Positions 40,910-49,285 of a DNA stretch of 64,000 nt are shown here, piece by piece (position 1 is the first letter of the stretch; each line of letters begins with the position of its first letter). Both the position numbers and the translations under genes were made by a program. Source of the DNA: Enterocloster bolteae (GTDB lineage: Bacteria; Bacillota; Clostridia; Lachnospirales; Lachnospiraceae); NCBI RefSeq assembly GCF_002234575.2, contig NZ_CP022464.2:3472001-3536000 (forward strand). Reading direction: 5' to 3'. The notes below the pieces were generated by a model, which made no database searches, was not told the origin of the DNA, and saw only the letters and a list, made by a program, of their open reading frames with translations.

Positions 40910-42457
40910 TCACAGGCTTCCTGTCACAGAAGCATAATGGTCTTCGCCTGTCACCGGCATCTCCAGATGCATGTCATCAAAGAGTGTGAGCTGGCGGAAA
41001 CTGTCCCTGTTCTCAATATCCCAGGCTTTGCGCCTCTCATCTCCCACAAGACAGGATGTAATATAATCCTGGTCCAGCCTGGCGCCTTCCATCATGCGCC
41101 CGTTGCAGGTGATGAAATATCTGGCCCGTTTCAGGACCACCCCCATTTTCTTTACGTCCTCGAACCGGAGTCCGCCCTGCTTTCTGGCATTTACAATTCT
41201 CTGGACCGACTTTACTCCCATGCCGGGAACCCTGAGAAGCTCCCCGTAGGAAGCCCTGTTGATTTCCACCGGGAACAGCTCCAGGTGGCGCAGGGCCCAG
41301 TCGCACTTGGGATCCAGAAATACGTTGAAATTCGGCTGTTCCTCCGACAGCAGCTCCTCAGCCTTAAATCCATAGAACCGGAGCAGCCAGTCCGCCTGGT
41401 ATAACCTGTGTTCCCTTAACAGAGGCGGTCTGGCTGTCACGGAAGGCAGACAGCTGTCGTCGTTAACCGGCACATAAGCGGAATAAAAGACCCTCTTAAG
41501 GCCGTAATTCTCATACAATGCCTGTGTGACAGCCATCATCTGGTAATCATTCTCCGGGGTGGCCCCCACAATCATCTGGGTACTCTGGCCCGCAGGCACA
41601 AAGGGCGTCCTGGCATACCGGGAGTCGGGAAGGTACCTGGTTTCTCCCCCGGCGCTCTGCACGGCCTTCTGTCCATCATCCAGACCATCCTGCCCCCCGC
41701 CGGATAAACCATGGTTTCCCGGCAAAAGGGCGCCTGGCTGTGCCAGCTCCGGACGAATCAGGGCAGCGCCGCCTGCAAAACCAGCCCTCTCCGTTGCATA
41801 AGGCTTCTTAAATTCCCTGTCATATCCCAGGAGATGGCTGGACACCGCAATTCCCTGCTGCACCTGACGCATGGGCTTTAATATCTTATCCCTGGTCTTC
41901 CCGGGAGCCAGATTCTTAAGTCCCTCAGCCGTGGGAAGCTCCAGATTAATGCTCATGCGGTCAGCTAAAAAACCCATCCGCTCCACCAGCTCAGAGTCAG
42001 CCCCCGGTATGGTCTTCACATGGATATATCCGTTAAAATGCCACTGGTTCCTGAGTTTATGCAGAGTCTCGTAAATCAGCTCCATGGTATGATTGGCGTT
42101 ATACAGAATGCCTGAGCTCAGAAACAGGCCCTCAATGTAATTCCTGCGGTAAAATTCAATGGTAAGCTTACACACCTCATCCGGCGTAAAGGCAGTCCGC
42201 ACCACATCATTGGAACAGCGGTTCACACAATATTTGCAATCATAGATACACTGGTTGGTAAACAGAATCTTGAGAAGGGAGATGCATCTGCCGTCCGCTG
42301 AAAAACTGTGGCAGATTCCGGCCTCTGAAGTGTTTCCTATGCTGCCTGCCTTTCCCTTTCTTCTTACCCCGCTGGATGTACAGGCCACATCATACTTGGC
42401 TGCATCCGTAAGTATCTTTAACTTTTCCTGTACGCTTAAATTCTCCTGTATCAACAT
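40910..42457 (-). CDS. Putative DNA modification/repair radical SAM protein (TIGR03916)
   Basis: 515 residues from ATG 42457 (GGTGGTGATATC upstream). The radical SAM cluster motif is CIYDCKYCVNRC; the N-terminus has KLKILTDAAKYDVACTSSGV. The C-terminal helix-hairpin-helix (LRVPGMGVKSVQRIVNARKQ) points to DNA binding. Residues ~225-290 are a Gly/Pro-rich stretch (for example GLSGGGQDGLDDGQKAVQ) that looks like an insertion in the barrel; family proteins are usually shorter. Transcribed with its TIGR03915 partner. Two LexA-type boxes flank the promoter, linking the pair to DNA damage. Confidence 0.9.
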   Translation of the reverse strand: MLIQENLSVQEKLKILTDAAKYDVACTSSGVRRKGKAGSIGNTSEAGICHSFSADGRCISLLKILFTNQCIYDCKYCVNRCSNDVVRTAFTPDEVCKLTIEFYRRNYIEGLFLSSGILYNANHTMELIYETLHKLRNQWHFNGYIHVKTIPGADSELVERMGFLADRMSINLELPTAEGLKNLAPGKTRDKILKPMRQVQQGIAVSSHLLGYDREFKKPYATERAGFAGGAALIRPELAQPGALLPGNHGLSGGGQDGLDDGQKAVQSAGGETRYLPDSRYARTPFVPAGQSTQMIVGATPENDYQMMAVTQALYENYGLKRVFYSAYVPVNDDSCLPSVTARPPLLREHRLYQADWLLRFYGFKAEELLSEEQPNFNVFLDPKCDWALRHLELFPVEINRASYGELLRVPGMGVKSVQRIVNARKQGGLRFEDVKKMGVVLKRARYFITCNGRMMEGARLDQDYITSCLVGDERRKAWDIENRDSFRQLTLFDDMHLEMPVTGEDHYASVTGSL

Positions 42458-42471
42458 GATATCACCACCCA

Positions 42472-42541
42472 GAACGTATGTTTGCTCTGATAGTATAACA
42501 CAGAATTCAGACAAACGCAATCGCAAAAAGAACATTTGTTC
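42472..42541 (-). promoter_or_regulatory. SOS-regulated promoter with two LexA boxes
   Basis: On the minus strand the order is GAACAAATGTTC (42530-42541, a perfect GAAC-N4-GTTC box), -35 TTGCGT, a 17-base spacer, -10 TATACT, then AAACATACGTTC (42472-42483, one mismatch). The boxes lie just outside the -35 and just after the -10, the classic place for LexA repression of the radical SAM and TIGR03915-like genes. Confidence 0.8.
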
Positions 42542-42663
42542 TTTTTGCTTGCCGGCGAACTTTTAGGGATGCTCTTTTCAATGATTCCACAAGTTCAGGC
42601 TATTATGTTAAGTCCCATATTCTCAGACTATTATTTTCACACACCCCCATGTATGAAACCTAA

Positions 42664-42725
42664 TTGTAAAGAGGCCTGCGCCCGTCCCCGCCATATCATA
42701 TGGCGTGAATCCGGCCGCAGGCCTC
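42664..42725 (-). terminator. galE terminator
   Basis: GAGGCCTGCG at 42671 pairs perfectly with CGCAGGCCTC at 42716, with an inner hairpin CGCCATAT-C-ATATGGCG. On the minus strand it is followed by TTTACAATT. It stands ~55 bases after the galE stop. Confidence 0.7.
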
Positions 42726-42780
42726 ACAGTTATGGAAAAAATCAATGGAACATGATTCTGTCCGGGATTTGGATTTGTCT

Positions 42781-43797
42781 TTAATCCCTGTATCCGTTGG
42801 GATTCATGGACTGCCATTTCCAGGAATCTGCACACATTTCCTCAATCCCCTTCTCAGCCACCCAGCCCAGCTCACGCTTTGCCTTGGCAGAATCAGAATA
42901 ACAGGTAGCCACATCACCTTCCCGGCGGGGCTGAATCTCATATTTTAACGTCTTGCCGCAGGCTTTCTCATATGCGTGGAGCACATCAAGCACACTGTAG
43001 CCCACTCCGGTTCCCAGGTTATAGATGCTGACGCCCTCTTTGTCCTGCAGCTTCTGCACTGCCTTTACATGGCCCTTTGCCAGGTCCACCACATGGATGT
43101 AATCCCTGACCCCTGTCCCGTCCGGCGTGTCATAATCATCGCCAAATACATTCAGATGGTCCAGTTTGCCCACTGCCACCTGGGCAATATAGGGAACCAG
43201 ATTGTTGGGGATTCCCTTGGGATCCTCTCCAATCAGACCGCTCTCATGGGCACCGATGGGGTTGAAGTAGCGCAGCAGCACCACGTTCCACTCCGGATCC
43301 GCTGTATGTAAGTCTGTCAGTATCTGCTCCAGCATGCCCTTGGTCCGTCCGTAAGGATTGGTAATCTCTCCCTTGGGGCAGTTTTCAGTGATGGGGATTT
43401 CTGCCGGATCTCCATACACGGTAGCGGAAGAACTGAATACAATATTTTTGACCCCATGGCTGCGCATCTCATCGCAGAGAATCAGGGTGCCTGTGATATT
43501 GTTGTGATAATACTCCAGAGGCTTGCGCACGGATTCCCCCACTGCCTTAAGACCTGCAAAATGGATGACCGAATCAATATCCTCCTTGTCAAACACTTCC
43601 TTAAGGGCCGGCTGGTCCAGAAGGTCTGCCTCGTAGAATTTTACCTTCCTGCCTGTTATCTTCTCCACTCTCTCCAGTGCCTTCTCGCTGGAATTATAAA
43701 GGTTGTCTACAACAACCACATCATAACCCGCTGTCAGCAGTTCCACACAGGTATGGCTTCCGATATAGCCGGCGCCACCAGTCACTAAAATAGCCAT
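42781..43797 (-). CDS. galE: UDP-glucose 4-epimerase
   Basis: 338 residues, full length. NAD-dependent interconversion of UDP-glucose and UDP-galactose in the Leloir pathway and for surface polysaccharides. NAD-binding GGAGYIGSHTCVELL, the catalytic Ser/Tyr/Lys in SSSATVYGDP and NPYGRTKGMLEQ, substrate region RYFNPIGAHESGLIGEDPKG and GTGVRDYIHVVDLAKGH. GGAGGAGATACC precedes the ATG. It stands alone between its own terminator and that of sigK. Confidence 0.98.
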   Translation of the reverse strand: MAILVTGGAGYIGSHTCVELLTAGYDVVVVDNLYNSSEKALERVEKITGRKVKFYEADLLDQPALKEVFDKEDIDSVIHFAGLKAVGESVRKPLEYYHNNITGTLILCDEMRSHGVKNIVFSSSATVYGDPAEIPITENCPKGEITNPYGRTKGMLEQILTDLHTADPEWNVVLLRYFNPIGAHESGLIGEDPKGIPNNLVPYIAQVAVGKLDHLNVFGDDYDTPDGTGVRDYIHVVDLAKGHVKAVQKLQDKEGVSIYNLGTGVGYSVLDVLHAYEKACGKTLKYEIQPRREGDVATCYSDSAKAKRELGWVAEKGIEEMCADSWKWQSMNPNGYRD

Positions 43798-43829
43798 GGT
43801 ATCTCCTCCTTACGAACAATTGATTGCTG

Positions 43830-43870
43830 CAAAAAGGCGGAACAGGTTAAGCTGTCTGACCGTTCCGCCT
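43830..43870 (-). terminator. sigK terminator
   Basis: On the minus strand, AGGCGGAAC, an 18-base loop and GTTCCGCCT are followed by TTTTTGC. Factor-independent terminator 85-125 bases after the sigK stop. Confidence 0.8.
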
Positions 43871-43954
43871 GTTATGACTAGTATAAAGGGAAAGCTGTCA
43901 TAAAACAATGCACAATTCTTCTATCTTTTTACAATATTTTTTGAATGACACCCC

Positions 43955-44584
43955 TTAACCGTGTTTTGCAAACTCTGTCCGTATCTTCTCAATTGCCTTT
44001 TTCTCAATCCGGCTCACATAAGAACGGGAGATGCCCAGCTTGCCGGCAATCTCCCGCTGGGTATGCTCCTTCCCGCGGTACAGCCCGTATCGCATCCCCA
44101 GAACCGTCTTCTCTGTCTCTGTCAGACAGGACTCAAAGGCTTCATAAAGCTCTTTTACGTCCTGTTTTAAAATCATGGTATCCAGCGTCTCTTTATTGTC
44201 CATCTCTATCACATCCACCAGACTGACGGTTTCCCCGTCCTTGTCTACTCCGATGGGCTCAAAAAGGGACACTTCCTTGGAATACTTCCTGCTGGCTCGC
44301 AGAAGCATCAGTATCTCATTTTCCACGCATCTGGCTGCATAGGTGGCCAGTCGTGAGCCTTTATCTACGTTAAATGTATTCACTGCCTTAATAAGGCCTA
44401 TGGTTCCCACGGACAGCAGGTCCTCCATGTCGTAATCAGAGCCCTGATACTTTTTTACCACATGGGCCACCAGACGCATATTATGCTCAATCAGCATATC
44501 TCTGGCAGACTGGTCGCCCTCTTTGCAGCGTTCCAGATACTCTTTTTCCTCTCCTGCTGATAATGGTTTTGGAAAAGTCTTCAA
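43955..44584 (-). CDS. sigK: RNA polymerase sporulation sigma factor SigK
   Basis: 209 residues. Late mother-cell sigma factor of sporulation. Region 2 is ARDMLIEHNMRLVAHVVKKY with MEDLLSVGTIGLIKAVNTFN and TYAARCVENEILMLL; region 4 has TQREIAGKLGISRSYVSRIE. The start is a TTG at 44584 after AGGGTGG. The protein begins at FPKPLSAGEEKEYL, where the mature B. subtilis factor begins, so there is no pro-sequence, as in C. difficile. The gene is uninterrupted, so no skin element is present in this strain. Confidence 0.95.
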   Translation of the reverse strand: MKTFPKPLSAGEEKEYLERCKEGDQSARDMLIEHNMRLVAHVVKKYQGSDYDMEDLLSVGTIGLIKAVNTFNVDKGSRLATYAARCVENEILMLLRASRKYSKEVSLFEPIGVDKDGETVSLVDVIEMDNKETLDTMILKQDVKELYEAFESCLTETEKTVLGMRYGLYRGKEHTQREIAGKLGISRSYVSRIEKKAIEKIRTEFAKHG

Positions 44585-44654
44585 AGAAAGCCACCCTGCA
44601 TATTCTTAATCTTATTCTATGCGGGGGCAGCTTGCCAAGTGCTTTTACAAGTTT

Positions 44655-46586
44655 TTATTGGCTTATACTATTTTCCGAATCTATGACAAACAGCTCCTTA
44701 ACCTTCTTCCGGTCCAGGCTGTGGTTGTACACAAGTGCCTCATAATCCAGTACCGTGTCCTGATAGGGGCAGCGCTCCGACTCTGCCTTGGCCCAGTAGT
44801 AATAGGTTCCCTCCCTGTCATAGCAGCCCAGAGGGTGGACCACCGGAAGTTCCTCCCTCATGGCAAGCAGGAACCGGTTATAGGGTGCCATCTCAAGATT
44901 GGCCCTCCACAGGACCTCAGAGGACAGGTAGACAGCGCCGAGACGCCCCATATTCCCGGAGGGCATGCTGTAATTCGTCCATATAATAAATGGGGTCTCG
45001 TACCACATGAGATGTTCCTGCGCCGGAACTTCAGAACTGGGCATGCCGGCTATGTCATCGTAAAATTCATCCTCCACGCTGGGCTGGTGATCCCCGAACA
45101 TGACAATCATGGTGGGCTGGTCTGTCAGGCTGAAATACTCCACCAGATACTGGAAAGCCTGATCCGAACGCTTCATGAGGGACAGGTACTGGTCCGTCTT
45201 TGGATATTTTCCCTCATATTCGCCGGTAAGCCATACCTCCTGTTCAAAATTGTCGTAGGTCCCCTCATATCCGCCGTGGTTCTGCATGGTTACATTGAAG
45301 ATAAACAGCTTATCCTCAGGATTTTCCTTGGCCTCCACCACCTGGATCAGCTTCTGGTAATCCGCCTCATCGCTTACATAGTTGCGCAGCTCTTCACTGC
45401 CCTCGTAAAATTCCTGGTCCAGGAACGCGTCAAATCCCATATTCTGATAGCACTCCACCCGGTTCCAGTTTTCTCCGGGATAAGGGTGCATTGCCACGCT
45501 GTAATACCCCTGGTCCTTTAAGGTGCTGACCATGGAATAGGTCCCCGGCTTTACATTGAACTGGTAGGCAATGGAATTGGCAGGCAGCAGGGCCATGGAG
45601 TCCCCGGTGAGAAACTCAAACTCTGTATTGCTTGTCATGGAACCGAACACAGGCACGCAAAGGCTGCCCCTGACCGTGTTTTCCTCAAGGCTGTCCATAA
45701 AGGGGAAATATTCTGTATTGGTGGTAAAATCACCTGCCGTCTTAAGCTCTGCCAGGCTCTCGTTCATAATACATATTAAATTGACCGGCGTTACAGGCTG
45801 CCCGTCCTCCAGCGGGTTCTCCGGGTTCTCCGGGTTCTCCGGATAGGCCCGGCTTTTTTCCGGATAAGCCTGACCATTTCCTGCTTCCGCATATATATTC
45901 TCCTCCAGGCGGCTATATATCTCCTTTAGCCTGGCGTTACTGTACCCCTGAGGCGGCTTCTTTACCACATACTGCAGGGAGACAGCGGTGGACAGCACAT
46001 AGCCGTATTCCTGGTATGTCCCGTTGATGGCCCACATATTGATGCCCAGCCCCCAGGAAGGGACCAGAACGGCAAAGAACCATGCCCCATAGGCCGCTAT
46101 GGAAGCAGTTATGCCGCCTCCCACTGCCAGATGGAGCTTCCAACCTTTAACCCGGCGCGGTATGAACCACAGGAACACGTTCATAAGCAGAAGCAGGACA
46201 AAGGCTGCTTTCATCTGACGGGTAATGAAAAATTCATAGTTGCCGGATACGGTCATGGCTGTCCTGAATGCCATCACATCCCACAGCATGATGGGTCGTC
46301 CGCGGAAGGCCACCACAAAGGTCTCCGCCAGGGAAATGACATATAGGATGCAGGAAGCAGCGGGCACAGCGATTCTGGTCCTCCCCGTGACAGCAAACAA
46401 AGCCAGATACAGCACATAAATCCAGCCTATGTTCAAAGCAGCCATATAATAAGGAACCGTGTCCAGATTCCCCGTGACATACTCAAACATAAAGTATGAC
46501 GCCACTGGGGCCATTAGCAGACACACGGTTCCCACTGTATACCATATATATTTTATAATCTTTATCTTATTTTCTTTTGTCACCAT
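44655..46586 (-). CDS. LTA synthase-like sulfatase-family membrane enzyme
   Basis: 643 residues: five N-terminal transmembrane helices in the first ~190, then a large extracellular alkaline-phosphatase-superfamily domain. Metal and catalytic sites are visible as NLICIMNESLAELKTAGDF, the nucleophile region FGSMTSNTEFEFLTGDSMAL, MHPYPGENWNRVECY, FNVTMQNHGGYEGTYDNFE and MIVMFGDHQPS. LtaS-type enzymes move glycerolphosphate from phosphatidylglycerol to lipoteichoic acid or other glycans. A linker of 9-bp tandem repeats encodes PENPENPENP (45814-45840). It lies 70 bases downstream in the opposite sense of nothing; sigK follows on the same strand. Confidence 0.88.
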   Translation of the reverse strand: MVTKENKIKIIKYIWYTVGTVCLLMAPVASYFMFEYVTGNLDTVPYYMAALNIGWIYVLYLALFAVTGRTRIAVPAASCILYVISLAETFVVAFRGRPIMLWDVMAFRTAMTVSGNYEFFITRQMKAAFVLLLLMNVFLWFIPRRVKGWKLHLAVGGGITASIAAYGAWFFAVLVPSWGLGINMWAINGTYQEYGYVLSTAVSLQYVVKKPPQGYSNARLKEIYSRLEENIYAEAGNGQAYPEKSRAYPENPENPENPLEDGQPVTPVNLICIMNESLAELKTAGDFTTNTEYFPFMDSLEENTVRGSLCVPVFGSMTSNTEFEFLTGDSMALLPANSIAYQFNVKPGTYSMVSTLKDQGYYSVAMHPYPGENWNRVECYQNMGFDAFLDQEFYEGSEELRNYVSDEADYQKLIQVVEAKENPEDKLFIFNVTMQNHGGYEGTYDNFEQEVWLTGEYEGKYPKTDQYLSLMKRSDQAFQYLVEYFSLTDQPTMIVMFGDHQPSVEDEFYDDIAGMPSSEVPAQEHLMWYETPFIIWTNYSMPSGNMGRLGAVYLSSEVLWRANLEMAPYNRFLLAMREELPVVHPLGCYDREGTYYYWAKAESERCPYQDTVLDYEALVYNHSLDRKKVKELFVIDSENSISQ

Positions 46587-46776
46587 TGTCGCCTTTTTGT
46601 TAGAATTTTGTTAATAAAATTTAATAAACTTATCCTAACATAAAGGATTTAATGATTCAAGAGTCAAATGCTTCCATGAATGACATTTCACAGACATTTC
46701 ACAGAACCTTCACATTTTTCCAGCCCGCTTCCCAGCCGGAGGGAAAAATCCTCTCCCTGCCCCAACGCTCTTATCC

Positions 46777-49239
46777 TTAATATTCATTCATGATATAATT
46801 GACCTTTGGAACAATTATATGGGTCTGGACCTGCGTAATGCGGGTTCCTTCTATCAGGGAAACATTTAGTACGTAATAGGAATCCTCATGGTAAAACAGC
46901 CGGAATGTGAATACCTTTCCCTGTATTTCTTTAAACCAGATCTGGACCGGGTGGCCCCAGGCCTCCTCCGCCGTTTCATCATATTCCAGTCCTATGATGC
47001 CCCTGCCGGTAAACTGGTATATGCCTGCATATATATGGTTGTAACTCTTTTCTTTTGAAATATACTCGTCCTTCCGGTCATTATTAAAATCAATTTTATA
47101 AAAGGTTTCATAAGGTGAAACAACTGAGCCAAGCCTTAAAAACTGATTCAGCTCAATCTCCGGATCTTCATCACCCGTATAGACATCTTCATCGTTTGAA
47201 CGGTATGACAGGTCCGCCAAATCTGTTTTTATTTCTTCCAGATAACCGGTGACATCCCCTGCGTAAGCAGCGCGGTTATCATATATTTTCTGCCACATAA
47301 ATGATTCAGGCACCGCCTCAATAACGGCATCTTGTCCGCCTTCCGGTATCAGGCGGTGTATCATTATATTGTCCAGATAACGGGGACGCTCACCCCCCGG
47401 AAACGGCCGCTCCACAATATACAGTCCGCCGGAATGACAGATTATTTTTCCGCCCAGATACTCAGGCTGATAGGTGCTTACATAAGCCAGACCGCCCGCA
47501 GTCCCGCGGTAAATATGCAGATCTCCTATTTTTCCTGTGACGCTGTACTGCAGCAGGAGAAAGTAATCCGTACGGCCAAGGGAAATCTGGCAGACATACT
47601 GGGTGCCGCCGTTAAGCGTACGCCTGGCCTGACTCAGGTATGTTCCATATTTACGTTCAAAATCCCCCTGGTCTGTCTGGTACATTTCCATTCCCAGCCC
47701 GCGCTCCAGACGATCCAAAGCCTTGTCCGCCAGTAAACCGGCCAGAATTTCCGTGAAATCATCGGGTATGTCCGCACAATTATTTTGAATGGCAGCAGAA
47801 GAACCCTGTACTTTTAACAAAAACACTTCTGCCACATCCGGCAGGTTATAGGGAAATGCGCTGTCCCTGGCCGGATCCTGGTATGTAAGCGGTTTATATA
47901 TGGAGACATCCGTGCCCACACCAAACTCTGTCACCCGGATATCATCCGGCTCCAATACAGCCATGTAATCCATTAAAATCGTGGTTTGGCCATCCTCCTG
48001 TATTCTGGCGTCCACCAGATACCTCTGCCCGGACTGAATCTCCTGGTACAGTGTAAAAGCCGCCGCCTTTCCATTCAAATGTTTAAACCACATATCAACC
48101 AGCCTGTAATGATTGTCCCTCCATGCCTCCACTGCGGCCGGACACTGCTTAAAATCCTTATCGTACCATTTGATACTGTGTTCAAACGGCTGCCTGTATC
48201 CCGGAGGTGTTTTTGTAAATATCTCATCTTTGCCGTCATTGTTTATATCCATGATATACATATGGCTCCAGTTTATAGCATCGGCATCCTCCGCATCCTC
48301 CCAATAAGCCGTATCATCATACAAAAAAGGCCGCTCATCGTTCCGATACTCCCATTCATCCCCATAAAATGTATTTTTCGCCCTGTTTGCATAGATAACG
48401 TCATATATGACATCATCGAGATAATCCTGAACAATATGGGTATCAGGATGCTGCTCATTGCGGTACAGAAGGTGTGGTTCGGAAATACGGAAGGTCCGGT
48501 TGAAGCATATGCTGTCTGTAATGTTGGCCAGATGAAAGATAGTCCGGTCAAGCATGTATATCTGCAAATTGACGGTTCCTGTGGAATCATCAAAGCAGCT
48601 TGCCCCATAATAAAAGGCAGACTCATATTGGAATAACGTAAAAAACCGGACATCGTCCATATACTGGCTGTTGAAAAAAACATACCCATTCTCTCCCTCA
48701 ACCATCATATGGACATAGGATATGGTTCCCCTTCCGTCTTTTTCAAAGGCTATCAGCTCATCGGTCCCGTCGCCGTCCGTATCACAGCGGTAACATGAAT
48801 ATTCCGCCTCATTTTCGTTGAAATCAGTTATAGCCATTTCATTTGTCATTTCATCCGTCATGTCTAACAGAGACAGGAATTCATGGTTTGCAATCCGAAA
48901 ATCCTGTTGGTTCAGTCCATCCAGATATTCTATACAGGCATCCGCATCCTCCTGGTTCATTCTGTATTTCAAATCGCTGACTAATTCCACCGGAAAACCG
49001 TAACAATCATCTGCCGGCTCTAAATCCCCCGGCAGCCCGGGGAAACATGTATTATCTTCAACCAGCATTGACAAGCCGCTGTCTGTCAGTGGGGGCACAG
49101 ACAATTCCGGCTGCTCTTTCACCGGCTGTCCGGCTGCTGCGTCCGCTCCGGCTGCTGCGTCCGCTCCGTCAGCCGCCCCAAAACAGGCAGTCAGCAAAAG
49201 AGAGAGAATGCTTACACTTATGATCAGTCTATACCCCAT
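46777..49239 (-). CDS. Large lipoprotein with FG-GAP-like calcium loops
   Basis: 820 residues. Lipoprotein signal peptide with lipobox LLTAC (Cys 19), then a GADAAAGADAAAG repeat linker. The exported part holds at least three loops of the form D-x-D/N-x-D-G/R-x-D-E: RCDTDGDGTDELIAFE, MDINNDGKDEIFTK and IDFNNDRKDEYISKE, like the calcium-binding loops of FG-GAP/VCBS repeats. The rest is beta-rich. It may be a surface-exposed beta-propeller-like protein; function unknown. AGGAGG precedes the ATG, and it appears to be its own transcription unit. Confidence 0.75.
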   Translation of the reverse strand: MGYRLIISVSILSLLLTACFGAADGADAAAGADAAAGQPVKEQPELSVPPLTDSGLSMLVEDNTCFPGLPGDLEPADDCYGFPVELVSDLKYRMNQEDADACIEYLDGLNQQDFRIANHEFLSLLDMTDEMTNEMAITDFNENEAEYSCYRCDTDGDGTDELIAFEKDGRGTISYVHMMVEGENGYVFFNSQYMDDVRFFTLFQYESAFYYGASCFDDSTGTVNLQIYMLDRTIFHLANITDSICFNRTFRISEPHLLYRNEQHPDTHIVQDYLDDVIYDVIYANRAKNTFYGDEWEYRNDERPFLYDDTAYWEDAEDADAINWSHMYIMDINNDGKDEIFTKTPPGYRQPFEHSIKWYDKDFKQCPAAVEAWRDNHYRLVDMWFKHLNGKAAAFTLYQEIQSGQRYLVDARIQEDGQTTILMDYMAVLEPDDIRVTEFGVGTDVSIYKPLTYQDPARDSAFPYNLPDVAEVFLLKVQGSSAAIQNNCADIPDDFTEILAGLLADKALDRLERGLGMEMYQTDQGDFERKYGTYLSQARRTLNGGTQYVCQISLGRTDYFLLLQYSVTGKIGDLHIYRGTAGGLAYVSTYQPEYLGGKIICHSGGLYIVERPFPGGERPRYLDNIMIHRLIPEGGQDAVIEAVPESFMWQKIYDNRAAYAGDVTGYLEEIKTDLADLSYRSNDEDVYTGDEDPEIELNQFLRLGSVVSPYETFYKIDFNNDRKDEYISKEKSYNHIYAGIYQFTGRGIIGLEYDETAEEAWGHPVQIWFKEIQGKVFTFRLFYHEDSYYVLNVSLIEGTRITQVQTHIIVPKVNYIMNEY

Positions 49240-49285
49240 GGATACCTCCTGGTATTACCTCCAACGAATCCTCAGCACTTTCCCG

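Noticed and set aside
43955..44584. skin element in sigK
   Set aside because: The sigma factor gene is complete and continuous.
45814..45842. Mobile or regulatory tandem repeat
   Set aside because: The 9-bp repeat is in frame within the LtaS-like gene and encodes a Pro-Glu-Asn linker; a simple length-variable coding repeat.
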